Source of the DNA: CAYLJO01 sp964383905
GTDB taxonomy: Bacteria > Acidobacteriota > Blastocatellia > Pyrinomonadales > Pyrinomonadaceae
Length of the DNA: 30,754 bases
Assembly (NCBI GenBank): GCA_964383905.1
Contig: CAYLJO010000053.1
Span: 1-30,754, forward strand
Direction of reading: 5' to 3'
Both the position numbers and the translations under genes were made by a program. How positions within the stretch are numbered: the first letter of the stretch is position 1; the number at the start of each line of letters is the position of its first letter. Under the pieces are notes generated by a model. That model did not search any database. It worked only from the letters and a program-made list of their open reading frames with translations, and was not told the DNA's origin. This document shows, piece by piece, positions 22,073 through 30,331 of the stretch.

Positions 22073-24994
22073 GTGCAGGAAAAATTGCCCGCCGGCGTCA
22101 AGTTTGTCACGGAGGCAGATGGGATTCGCGAGTACGGGTTAAAAAACGGCATGAAGGTGTTGTTGGTGGAGAACCGCGTTGCGCCTGTCGCCACCGTTTT
22201 AGTCCTCTACAAAGTTGGCTCCCGCAACGAGGCCGTCGGCTACACGGGCTCGACGCATCTTCTCGAGCACATGATGTTCAAAGGCACGCCGACCTTTAAT
22301 AAGACCAGGAACACACAGATCGCCGCCACCCTGCAGAAGATTGGCGCGGACTTTAACGCGACCACGTGGTACGACCGCACTAACTATTTCGAGACCGTAC
22401 CGTCGGACCAGATCGAGCTCGCCATCCGGCTGGAAGCCGACCGCATGCGTAACTCGCTCATCGACGACGGCGACCGGCAATCGGAGATGACCGTCGTGCG
22501 CAACGAGCTTGAGCGCGGCCAGAACGAGCCGTCGGAAGTGCTGGACGAAGCAATCTACGCCATCGCGTTCCGCGAGCATCCGTACCATCACCCGACCATC
22601 GGCTGGCGCGCGGACGTGGAAGGCGTGCCGACCTCGCGCCTGAAGGCTTTCTATGACACCTTCTACCAACCGAACAACGCGACGGCGATCATCGTCGGCG
22701 ACTTCGAGCGCGTTCACGTCCTCCATCTCATCAACAAATATTTCGGGGCCTATCCGCCTTCAAGAGAGCCGATCCCCGAAGTGTATACGGAAGAGCCGCC
22801 GCAGGAGGGCGAGCGGCGGCTCGTGGTCCGTCGCGCGGGGGAGTTGGCCATCGTGCAGATCGCTTTTCACACGCCGGGCGTGCTGGGCCAAATAAACCTT
22901 CTTTCAAATGAAGAGCTCGCCGCGCGCGCAGCCGACCCGCCCGCCGAGAACGATATTTACCCGCTCGTCGCGCTGGCGGCGGCACTCGGTAACGGCGTGA
23001 CGAGCCGCCTTTATCAAGCACTCGTCGAAAAGCAACTGGCGGTTAACGTCAGCGCCGATGTCGATCAGCACCGTGACCCGGGCCTTTTCAAGGTGGTCGC
23101 GACCGTCAGGCCCGGCACCGAGCCGAAACAGGTTGAGGATGTGATCCTCACGGAGCTGCGCCGCGCCGCCGATCAGGGGTTAACGGCGGCCGAGGTTGAG
23201 AAGGCGAAGCGACAGGTACTGGCACAGGTGGCCTACAACCGCGACGGCACGTTCAATATCGCCGAGATCATGTCTGAGGCCGAGGCCGTCGCCGATTGGC
23301 GCTTCTATAAAGATTACGCCGCCAATATGGCAAAGGTTACGCCCGCGGATGTCCGGCGCGTGGCGCGTACCTTTTTTACGGAAGACCAGCGCAACGTCGG
23401 TTATTTCATCCCGAAGCAGGCAGGCGGAAGCGAGGGTAATGGCGCCGGGCCTGGCGGACTGAAGCCACGCCATATAGATCAAGCGCTGTCCGCTCGCGGC
23501 GTACAGTTCCACCACGAGCCGGACGTTGACGAAATCAACAGGACTTCTGGGGCCGCCAATGAGCTGCAAGATAAGGGGCAGCAAATACGGTCCGGCGGCT
23601 CCACCACGCCACAGGCCAAAGAGCAACAGCCTGTTCCGCCGCGGGGTGATAAATCTTCAGACGCGGCGAAGGCTAACACACCCGCGAGCGTCGGCGCTTC
23701 AAACTTGGCGCGGCGCATCGCCCGCACGCAGCTCGACAACGGCGCGACACTCCTCGTGCTTGAAAATCATGCGACGCCAACAGTCTCGATTCACGGTTCC
23801 CTGCGGGCCGGCTCTTACTTTGAGCCGCGCGACAAGCCGGGCCTCGCGCGCATGACAGCCGAGATGCTCGCGCGCGGAACACGAAAGCGCACCAAGCTGG
23901 AGCTTGCCGGCGACCTTGAATCGGTGGGCGCCGAGATTGATTTCTCGGCCGATCCTTTCGCCGTCAATATCGTCGCGCGTTCTCTCTCCGAGGATTTGCC
24001 GCTCGTCGTGCACACGCTCGCTGAGGAGCTGCGCGAGCCGGCATTCCCCGCAGATGAATTGGAGAAATTAAAACAGCAGACCATCGCCGCGATTCAGGAG
24101 CAGCAGGCCAACACGCGCTACCGTGGCTATGAGCGATTCACCGAATTAATTTTCGACCCGTCGAGCCCTTATTACCTGCCTGCCGGGCAAAAGCTCATTC
24201 AAAGCATTAACTCGATCACCGTTGACGACGTGAGCCGCTTTTACACGGAGCGCTACGGCGGCCGCTCGCTCATCGTTGCGATGGCCGGCGACGTGCGGGC
24301 CAATGATGTGCGCGGGCAGTTTCAAGAGGCATTCGGCTCGTTTGAGGGGCCGGAGAGCGTCCGTATCGATGTGACGGACCCGACGCCACAGGCCACCGCG
24401 CGACAAGAGGTTGTGCTCCTTAAAGAGAAGGCGAACGTTGATATCCTGCTCGGCTCGGCCGCGCCCCTGCGCCGCGAATCGAAGGACTACTACGCCGCGG
24501 TTCTAGCCAACAGCGCCCTCGGCGAATCAACCCTATCATCGCGCCTCGGCCTTCAGGTGCGCGATAAAGAGGGCCTGACCTACGGCATCAACTCGCGCTT
24601 CCGTGCGCCCAGTTTAGCCGCCGGGCCGTGGTACGTCGGCGTCTCTGTTAATCCGAAAAACGTTGACCAGGCGATCAACTCCGCCTTAAGCGTCCTGCGT
24701 GATTACGTCAAAAACGGCATCCGTCCTGAAGAACTCGCCGATGAAAAATCTTCCGCCATCGGCTCCTTTAAAGTCTCGCTCGCGACCAACGGGGGACTGG
24801 CCGAGGCGCTTTGGAATGCGGAATTCTTCAACCTCGGCACTGATTACATCGATCGCTACCCGCATCTCATCCAAGCGGTTACGGTTGAGGAAGTCAATGC
24901 CGCCATCCGCAAATACTTTCGCCCGGATCAACTCACGGTGGTGATCGCAGGCGACTACGAAGCGACTCAACCGGGCGCGTCTCCGATCAGTTAA
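22073..24994 (+). CDS. Double-domain M16 (pitrilysin-type) zinc peptidase
   Basis: The 973 residues contain two M16 halves. The N-half has the inverted zinc motif HLLEH (62-66), then NELERG near 144-149, which supplies the third ligand, so it should be catalytic; its second M16 subdomain runs to about 460. A Gly/Gln/Pro-rich linker (about 460-570) joins it to the C-half, in which the HxxEH site is replaced (LARMTAEMLARGT), so that half is structural. GTG 22073 has a good AAGGAG box. Relatives usually have a signal peptide ending just before QEKLPAGV; here the upstream in-frame sequence to 21977 lacks a hydrophobic core, so the protein looks cytoplasmic or its leader has been lost. It probably degrades peptides. 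Confidence 0.9.
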   Translation: MQEKLPAGVKFVTEADGIREYGLKNGMKVLLVENRVAPVATVLVLYKVGSRNEAVGYTGSTHLLEHMMFKGTPTFNKTRNTQIAATLQKIGADFNATTWYDRTNYFETVPSDQIELAIRLEADRMRNSLIDDGDRQSEMTVVRNELERGQNEPSEVLDEAIYAIAFREHPYHHPTIGWRADVEGVPTSRLKAFYDTFYQPNNATAIIVGDFERVHVLHLINKYFGAYPPSREPIPEVYTEEPPQEGERRLVVRRAGELAIVQIAFHTPGVLGQINLLSNEELAARAADPPAENDIYPLVALAAALGNGVTSRLYQALVEKQLAVNVSADVDQHRDPGLFKVVATVRPGTEPKQVEDVILTELRRAADQGLTAAEVEKAKRQVLAQVAYNRDGTFNIAEIMSEAEAVADWRFYKDYAANMAKVTPADVRRVARTFFTEDQRNVGYFIPKQAGGSEGNGAGPGGLKPRHIDQALSARGVQFHHEPDVDEINRTSGAANELQDKGQQIRSGGSTTPQAKEQQPVPPRGDKSSDAAKANTPASVGASNLARRIARTQLDNGATLLVLENHATPTVSIHGSLRAGSYFEPRDKPGLARMTAEMLARGTRKRTKLELAGDLESVGAEIDFSADPFAVNIVARSLSEDLPLVVHTLAEELREPAFPADELEKLKQQTIAAIQEQQANTRYRGYERFTELIFDPSSPYYLPAGQKLIQSINSITVDDVSRFYTERYGGRSLIVAMAGDVRANDVRGQFQEAFGSFEGPESVRIDVTDPTPQATARQEVVLLKEKANVDILLGSAAPLRRESKDYYAAVLANSALGESTLSSRLGLQVRDKEGLTYGINSRFRAPSLAAGPWYVGVSVNPKNVDQAINSALSVLRDYVKNGIRPEELADEKSSAIGSFKVSLATNGGLAEALWNAEFFNLGTDYIDRYPHLIQAVTVEEVNAAIRKYFRPDQLTVVIAGDYEATQPGASPIS

Positions 24995-25119
24995 GGGTGG
25001 CCCCTCCGCCGCTCTTTCTAATCGGTTCAAGTCCGAGGTGCAAAAGGTATTCGTTAAAGATGCAGGAAAGGCTAAATAAATCCCGGTCCCGATTTTGAAG
25101 ATCAGATGATGGGCCTGCT

Positions 25120-25260
25120 TTTAGAGCGGTTTGCGATAGCATGTATGGAGGAGTCATCACTAATCAGCGGGGGCTACTGCCATCGATTCTGAATTGATTT
25201 CGCTTTCCCTCTGTGTCCCTCTGTGTCCCTCTGTGCCCCCTGTGGTTCAGATCGCCCCCT
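25120..25260. repeat. Dispersed intergenic repeat, copy B
   Basis: This is the second copy of the element at 9101-9232. Its tail holds three tandem CCCTCTGTGT-type 10-nt units (near 25206-25236) against fewer in copy A, showing expansion of the short unit. It overlaps no gene and ends just past the stop-side of the membrane-protein gene. Confidence 0.75.
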
Positions 25261-25270
25261 TCCGTTGCAT

Positions 25271-26005
25271 TCACCTGCCCTCATACTTCGGGTATGTTTC
25301 CGCCGGAAACACCTGCCTGTATGCGATCGTCAATGCCGCGAAACTGATCGGCATGACTAATAACGCGCCGACATAGCAAAGCAGTAGCCCGGCCAACATG
25401 AGCAACGTATTGAGCGCCAGCAGCCCTAAAATTCCGCCGAGGTTGGCGAAAACAGCCTTCACGCTCGCCCGTATGGCGTCAATGGCCGAAAGCTTAAGGT
25501 CGACGATTAGTGGGTAAGTGAAGATGAAGACCGCGCTGACCGCGATAGCCATCAGGATCACCACGAATATCATTATGCCCATCAACACGAAGATCTCGGC
25601 CACATCGGATGGGGCGGTCACCGCGCCTTGGCCTCGCCCACCCGCGGCGCTCATTTTACTCATGAATAAAATGAAAAAACCGAGATAAATAGGGACCACC
25701 AGCAAAATCATCGGGACGGTCTGAATGAGAGTCGCAATCAGACTCTGCGCAAAATAGTCAAAGCCCTTGAAGAGCATATCGAAAGCGACCGCCTCCCCGC
25801 GCAGGCGGCGCAGCAGGCACAGGTAGATGCCGCACATCAGTGGGCCGAGAATAATCCCCATCGGCACCGCGCTGCTCAACAGTATCCCGACCACGGTGAT
25901 GCCCATGAAGAGCCAATACTGGTCTTTAATCAGATGCCAGCCGGATTGTAGACAGACCAGCGGTCTGACAGAACTCCTGTTGTACACAGGTAGACTTGCG
26001 CTCAC
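25271..26005 (-). CDS. Multi-pass membrane protein, unknown
   Basis: About 244 residues have five to six hydrophobic segments (first near 30-55, LFMGITVVGILLSSAVP; then PMILLVVPIYLGFFILF; VLMGIMIFVVILMAI; SAVFIFTYPLIVD; LGLLALNTLLMLAGLLL). The order, with a glycine-rich loop between spans and the tail LTIAYRQVFP, resembles widespread DUF975/DUF4013-like integral membrane proteins of unknown role, but I cannot assign a family firmly. The start is set at GTG 26005, which has GGAGG at a proper distance; GTG 26020 overlaps that box. The neighbour upstream is riboflavin synthase on the same strand (64 bp). Confidence 0.7.
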   Translation of the reverse strand: MSASLPVYNRSSVRPLVCLQSGWHLIKDQYWLFMGITVVGILLSSAVPMGIILGPLMCGIYLCLLRRLRGEAVAFDMLFKGFDYFAQSLIATLIQTVPMILLVVPIYLGFFILFMSKMSAAGGRGQGAVTAPSDVAEIFVLMGIMIFVVILMAIAVSAVFIFTYPLIVDLKLSAIDAIRASVKAVFANLGGILGLLALNTLLMLAGLLLCYVGALLVMPISFAALTIAYRQVFPAETYPKYEGR

Positions 26006-26069
26006 AGCCCGATCCTCCACGCCATCAAATTTCCTTGCCGGTGAGACCCCACTCTATTACCGCCTGCCT

Positions 26070-26726
26070 CTACTTGTAGCCGAGGTCGGCAAGCCTCTCG
26101 ATCGTGAGTGGTGGGGACACCCTTTCGCGCTCCTGCCCGCCTGCCGCCATCATGCGCTCGACATACTTGGCGATGATATCGGCTTCCAGATTCACTTCGT
26201 CATGCGGGCGCAGTTGCGAGAGGTTAGTGACGGCCCACGTCTTTGGAATGACGGCGATCTCGAAATACGCGTCGGTGAAGCCCGCGACGGTCAGGCTGAT
26301 GCCTTCGACCGCGACCGAGCCTTTGAAAACAAGGTAGCGCGCCACCTCCGGCGGGTATGCGATGCGCACCGTCCATGAGCCGCCGTGTTCTTCCGCACTC
26401 AGGAAACGCCCGCGCGCATCGACGTGGCCTTGCACAATGTGGCCGCCGAGACGTGTCGCGGGAGTCACGGCGCGTTCGAGGTTAACGCGTGACCCGGGGC
26501 GCAGGGTCCCAAGTGTCGAGCGCTGCAAAGTTTCGCGCGAGCCGTCGGCGGCAAACGAATCCGCGCCCACATCGATCGCCGTCAGGCATACCCCGTTGAC
26601 CGCAATCGAGTCTCCTTCGCGCGTCCCGTCCGCGACCGTGTGAGCTTCGATCACCAGCCGCGCGCCCTCGCCGCGCCTCTCAATGCTCCGCACTTTACCC
26701 AGTTCTTCAATGATCCCTGTAAACAT
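26070..26726 (-). CDS. ribE: Riboflavin synthase, alpha subunit
   Basis: This cytosolic enzyme catalyses the dismutation of two 6,7-dimethyl-8-ribityllumazine molecules to riboflavin. Its 218 residues contain the two tandem lumazine-binding barrels: MFTGIIEELGKV, AVNGVCLT and ATRLGGHIVQGHVD in the first, and VFKGSVAVEGISLTV and IIAKYVERM in the second. The N-terminal MFTGIIEE supplies the trimer-interface residues of the active site. A C-terminal extension of about 15 residues (GGQERERVSPPL...ERLADLGYK) is short and unusual. A TATAAT box lies 26 bp upstream. No FMN riboswitch (RFN element) is seen upstream, and no other rib gene is nearby. Confidence 0.95.
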   Translation of the reverse strand: MFTGIIEELGKVRSIERRGEGARLVIEAHTVADGTREGDSIAVNGVCLTAIDVGADSFAADGSRETLQRSTLGTLRPGSRVNLERAVTPATRLGGHIVQGHVDARGRFLSAEEHGGSWTVRIAYPPEVARYLVFKGSVAVEGISLTVAGFTDAYFEIAVIPKTWAVTNLSQLRPHDEVNLEADIIAKYVERMMAAGGQERERVSPPLTIERLADLGYK

Positions 26727-26751
26727 AAAGCTCTTAAACGCAGCCTACTGG

Positions 26752-26757
26752 ATTATA
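26752..26757 (-). promoter_or_regulatory. -10 box (TATAAT) of the riboflavin synthase gene
   Basis: An exact TATAAT on the minus strand lies 26 bp before ATG 26726. No convincing -35 box is found at 16-18 bp, so this is a partial match. Confidence 0.4.
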
Positions 26758-26811
26758 ACCGTTGTGGCGCAGGAAACTGCCCGATTCTGTGCGCGCCGCG
26801 CCAATCATCTT

Positions 26812-27251
26812 TTACTTCGGCGCTGCTTCTCGATTAACGATCTCTTTGAGCTCTTCGAGCTTCTTGAGCGCGAGCTGATGGGTTTTGCCGGCCCGGGCGT
26901 GCTCATCGGGGCTCGCCAGCAGGTCAGCATATTGATCAAAAAGGTCGGCCAGCTCGCGCCCCACCCCAGTGGCCTTCCGTGCGTCGCGAATCGCGTCACG
27001 CAACCTCCCCTGTTCCTGCGGCCGGCAGTTGCCGAACGCCGTGCTTCTTCAAGACCCCAATGCGTTATTCGATATGCCCCCTGGCCGGACGCCTCGGCGA
27101 TCCAACCCTGGTCGCTCATGAAAGTACAAATGTTATCGAGCGAGCCGCCGAAACCCTCCCTTCTTATCAAATCTATCAGATTGACCACCTTCTGTTCGTT
27201 CCCGCCGCAAGCCTCGTAAAGGCTCAGCAGTATCTGGTGATAAACGTCCAT
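26812..27251 (-). pseudogene. Hypothetical protein gene with an apparent -1 frameshift
   Basis: The first part (ATG 27251, GGAGAAG box upstream) reads MDVYHQILLSLYEACGGNEQ...DNICTFMSDQGWIAEASGQGAYRITHWGLEEARRSA, which looks like a winged-helix fold with a closing YRIT..G...A pattern. After about 27025 this frame turns into low-complexity Arg/Ser-rich sequence, while the -1 frame carries a sensible helical C-terminus (LRDAIRDARKATGVGRELADLF...ALKKLEELKEIVNREA). Joining the two gives a protein of about 146 residues. There is no slippery A/T run, so a one-base deletion (or sequence error) is more likely than programmed shifting. The function is unknown. Confidence 0.6.
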
Positions 27252-27526
27252 GGTTTAATTCTTCTCCTGTACCGCTTGGCCCAGACGGAAGGCCCGTACG
27301 AAGCGAGGCGGCCAATGCGTTCGACCTCAACCAGCCGGGCAAGCTGCTTCTACGACAAAACGGGCAATGAGTCAATGGCCTGTTCCGGCGAGGCAGCAGA
27401 CCGGCGCCAAATGTACGCAACTGGCATGGGCCTTGGGCTGCCATAATAGCTGCCCTTTGACGGCACACAGATGAAGCCGCGGTATCCCTCAAACCGGCGT
27501 CCTCCGGCAACGCGCTGTGACATACA

Positions 27527-27568
27527 GACAGAAATTGTCACTCTGTGGCTGACAGAAATCGTCACTCT
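27527..27568. repeat. Tandem 18-bp repeat (GACAGAAAT-Y-GTCACTCT), possible transposon end
   Basis: Two copies (27527-27544 and 27551-27568) differ at one base and repeat with a 24-bp period. Repeats of the TGACAG...GTCAC kind are typical of insertion-sequence ends, for example the IS21 type, but no transposase is present. The rest of the gap 27252-27767 shows no supported gene. Confidence 0.5.
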
Positions 27569-27767
27569 CGAATTTAGATGACAAGATTGCGTAGGGGTTC
27601 AGCGGTAAGATGCGCAATTTCCATGTTCTTGCAGCCTTTATCCGTCGGCATGCTGGTTGTTAAGAAAGTCGTGAGCCATTGTGCATGACGCGGCACATCA
27701 ATTTGAGAGGAACGCCGGTGACGCGGCTCATTCGACCTAAACAAATTTCACGGAGTACAAAACGATC

Positions 27768-28250
27768 ATGCGAACTCAAAAAAATCAGCAAGGATTCTCA
27801 TTAATAGAGCTTCTCATCGTGGTCGCGATCATCGGCATCATCGCCGCCATCGCCATCCCCAACCTGCTCGCTTCCCGTCGTGCCGCTAACGAAGGCTCCG
27901 CCATCTCCTCGGTGCGCACGCTCGTCAGCTCGCAGATGACCTACCAGTCCACCTCCGGCAACGGCAACTTCGCCGCCGCCTTAACCGACCTGAACACTGT
28001 CGGATTGATCGATGGTGTCTTGTCCGGCGGTAGCAAGAGCGGCTACACCTTCACGATGGGCCACCAGGCCACCAGCCCGGATGCCTTCTGGATCTCGGCC
28101 AACCCGACCGTGACCTCCGGCGTGACGCAGACGGGCACCCGCCGCTTCGGCGCGTTCCAGGACGGCGTGGTCCGTGTTGACACGGCCAGCCTTTCCACAG
28201 CTTTCGACTATGCGACACTTTCAGGCGGGTCTGTTAACGCTTTACAGTAA
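27768..28250 (+). CDS. pilA: Type IV major pilin (PilA-like)
   Basis: The 160-residue prepilin has a short leader MRTQKNQQG, then the class IVa cleavage site G|FSLIE with Glu5, and the hydrophobic stem ELLIVVAIIGIIAAIAIPNLLASRRAANE. The rest (SAISSVRTLVSSQMTYQS...) is a small globular head rich in Thr, Ser and Gly, without the usual C-terminal Cys pair. Leader peptidase PilD would cleave and methylate it. It supports twitching, adhesion or DNA uptake. The gene stands alone and is ended by a strong terminator; the assembly genes are not in this window. The sequence style resembles pilins of acidobacteria. Confidence 0.93.
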   Translation: MRTQKNQQGFSLIELLIVVAIIGIIAAIAIPNLLASRRAANEGSAISSVRTLVSSQMTYQSTSGNGNFAAALTDLNTVGLIDGVLSGGSKSGYTFTMGHQATSPDAFWISANPTVTSGVTQTGTRRFGAFQDGVVRVDTASLSTAFDYATLSGGSVNALQ

Positions 28251-28330
28251 GCTTTTTGGTCCGCTCTCTGGTGGTTACTTTCATCTGACTTGTAAGTAAC
28301 TCCGTCCCTCTATTAGAAACACTCTTATTG

Positions 28331-28364
28331 GGGCCACCGCTCATGTCGAGCAGGTGGCCCTTTG
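28331..28364 (+). terminator. Rho-independent terminator of the pilin gene
   Basis: GGGCCACC and GGTGGCCC form a perfect 8-bp stem, extended by an inner GCTC/GAGC helix, followed by TTTG. Confidence 0.75.
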
Positions 28365-28382
28365 TCTATAGACCGGCAGCTG

Positions 28383-29084
28383 TTAAGCCGTAGCTCGCGA
28401 CCCATTCACTCCCCGTTTGCGTATCGCCTCTATCATCCGCTCGAAGACTTCTTCAATTGATAACTCAGTAGAATCGATCACGATGGCATCGGCGGCGATG
28501 GCGAGTGGTGAATCCGCCCGCGTTGAGTCCCGCCGGTCGCGCGCGTTAATGTCCGCGAGCGTCTCTTCAAAGGTTCGGTCACGTTCTTTCAGACGGTTCT
28601 CTTCGAACCTCCGGCGCGCCCGCTCTTCAGGCGTCGCGGTGAGAAAAAACTTCACATCCGCATCGGGGAAAACGACCGTACCGATGTCGCGCCCGTCAAG
28701 GACGACACCGCCACCACGCTTCCCCATCTCGCGCTGGCGCCGGACGAGCGCGCGGCGCACTTCGGGGATCGCTGAGATGATAGACGCCGTGTGGCTCATC
28801 TCCTCGGTGCGGATTGCTTCCGAAATATCCCGCCCACCCAGAGTGACCCGCAGCGAGTCGGGATCGCCCTCAAGATTAATTTTCGCGCCCTCGGCGACAG
28901 AGGCCACCGCCGCCGGATCCGCTGTGCTCACGCGTGCTTCGGTCACGGCGAGAGCGGCGGCGCGATACATCGCGCCCGTGTCAAGGTACAGTAGGTTGAG
29001 TGCGCGCGCGATCATTCGACCGAGCGTCGACTTACCCGCGCCCGATGGGCCGTCTAGGGCAATAATCATTCCTCTAGTCACCAC
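28383..29084 (-). CDS. cmk: Cytidylate kinase
   Basis: This cytosolic kinase phosphorylates CMP and dCMP to their diphosphates. Its 233 residues include P-loop GPSGAGKST, DTGAMYRAAA, VVLDGRDIGTVVFPDADVKFFLTATPEERARRR and the lid-region DINARDRRDSTRADSPL, all typical of bacterial Cmk. The annotated frame starts with GTG 29084, but ATG 29069 (MIIALDGPSG) is the usual family start; the box before it is too close, so the start remains uncertain. It is 110 bp from hemW on the same strand. No rpsA is adjacent, though it often follows cmk. Confidence 0.95.
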   Translation of the reverse strand: MVTRGMIIALDGPSGAGKSTLGRMIARALNLLYLDTGAMYRAAALAVTEARVSTADPAAVASVAEGAKINLEGDPDSLRVTLGGRDISEAIRTEEMSHTASIISAIPEVRRALVRRQREMGKRGGGVVLDGRDIGTVVFPDADVKFFLTATPEERARRRFEENRLKERDRTFEETLADINARDRRDSTRADSPLAIAADAIVIDSTELSIEEVFERMIEAIRKRGVNGSRATA

Positions 29085-29194
29085 ACAGAAGTTATGAACA
29101 GAAATAATGGAGCGGAATAAAAGCCGCTTGCAAATTTAGATCATCAATCAGTCGCTTAGCCGATCACTAATTACTGACTACTGATTACTTTTAA

Positions 29195-30331
29195 TCAAAC
29201 AAATGCTGCAAAGACTTCATTAGATAGTAGTGCGCCGGAGCGCGTCAGCTTTAGTAAATCGCCGCTGATCTCGATCAGTCCGGCGGCGGTTAATCGCTCA
29301 AGGTCGGCGGCATGGTCCTCGCGCAAGTCTGCGCCAAAGCGCGCACGATGCTCATTCAAATCCACCCCGCGTAGGAGACGTAGGCCAAGAAAGATTGATT
29401 CCGCCCGCGCCTCGTGCTCGCTCAGCTCGGACGTTTCAATCACCGGTGTCTGCCCCGCCTCAATGAGTTTAGTGTAGCATGCGGCGTCGCGCTCATTAGA
29501 CCAGCGTTTATGAGCGCCGTCGTATGAATGCGCCGAGCAGCCGAAGCCATAGACGGGCGCACGAGTCCAGTACTTCGTGTTGTGCCGAGATTGGTGGCCG
29601 GGCAAACAGAGGTTGGAGACCTCGTAGTGCTCATACCCGGCGGCGCAACTCCTTTCAAGCATCAGGCGATACATCTCAGCCGCCACGTCATCGTCGGGCT
29701 GCAACTGTGTGCCGCGCCTGATCTGGTCCGCGAGCAGGGTGCCTTCATGAACTTCCAGCAAGTAGAAGGAGAGATGCTCGGGACGAAGCGCGAGAGCCTC
29801 GTCGAGATTGTGCGACCAGGCATCGAGCGTCTGAGCCGGAAGCCCTGCGATAAGATCGAAACTAACGTTGTCGAAGCCGGCGTCACGCAGGTATGCGATT
29901 GTCAGCCTCGCATCTTCCGCCGTGTGCGCGCGCCCGAGGCGACGAAGCTCGCGGTCATCGAAGGTCTGTGCGCCGAAACTCGCGCGGTTGACGCCGAGGC
30001 GGCGAAACATGCGCAAGGTGTCTGGCGCTACCGTGCCCGGATCTATCTCTATCGTCACTTCCGCACTATCTTTGACGCGAAAGCGCGCACAAACCGCGCG
30101 GAGTATGCTCCCGACCTGTGCCGGCGACAGTAGCGAGGGCGTGCCGCCACCGAAGTAAATCGTGTCAACTTCTTCGGCCCCTCCCGGCACGTGACTCGCC
30201 ATGATCTCGGCCGTCACCGCACGAACGTAGCGCTGGGCCAGTGGCGCGTCGTAAGCTTTGGTGGCGAAATCACAATATGAGCAACGCGTACGGCAGAACG
30301 GGATATGTATGTAGATTCCGGCTCGCCTCAT
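29195..30331 (-). CDS. hemW: Radical SAM heme chaperone HemW (HemN-like)
   Basis: The 378-residue protein has IYIHIPFCRTRCSYCDF, with CxxxCxxC binding the 4Fe-4S cluster, followed by IYFGGGTPSLL, GVNRASFGAQTF and LGRAHTAEDA, and ends with the C-terminal helical domain (RFGADLREDHAADLERL, then LLKLTRSGALLSNEVFAAFV). The pattern 'YSxPFC' to 'HIPFC' and the lack of residues needed for coproporphyrinogen oxidase place it with HemW, a chaperone that inserts heme into respiratory enzymes, rather than HemN. ATG 30331 is a good family start (MRRAGIYIHIPF). There is no Shine-Dalgarno of note. Confidence 0.92.
   Translation of the reverse strand: MRRAGIYIHIPFCRTRCSYCDFATKAYDAPLAQRYVRAVTAEIMASHVPGGAEEVDTIYFGGGTPSLLSPAQVGSILRAVCARFRVKDSAEVTIEIDPGTVAPDTLRMFRRLGVNRASFGAQTFDDRELRRLGRAHTAEDARLTIAYLRDAGFDNVSFDLIAGLPAQTLDAWSHNLDEALALRPEHLSFYLLEVHEGTLLADQIRRGTQLQPDDDVAAEMYRLMLERSCAAGYEHYEVSNLCLPGHQSRHNTKYWTRAPVYGFGCSAHSYDGAHKRWSNERDAACYTKLIEAGQTPVIETSELSEHEARAESIFLGLRLLRGVDLNEHRARFGADLREDHAADLERLTAAGLIEISGDLLKLTRSGALLSNEVFAAFV

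Noticed and set aside
25040..25075. The sequence GGTTCAAGTCC resembles a tRNA T-loop, and so does GGTTCAAATC in the dispersed repeats.
   Set aside because: No acceptor, D or anticodon stem can be built around either site.
26727..26811. Possible FMN riboswitch upstream of riboflavin synthase.
   Set aside because: The conserved RFN bases are not present; only a TATAAT box is seen.
27133..27510. Minus-strand ORF of 125 codons upstream of the pilin gene.
   Set aside because: Arg/Gly/Ser-rich composition, overlap with the frameshifted gene and no start context.
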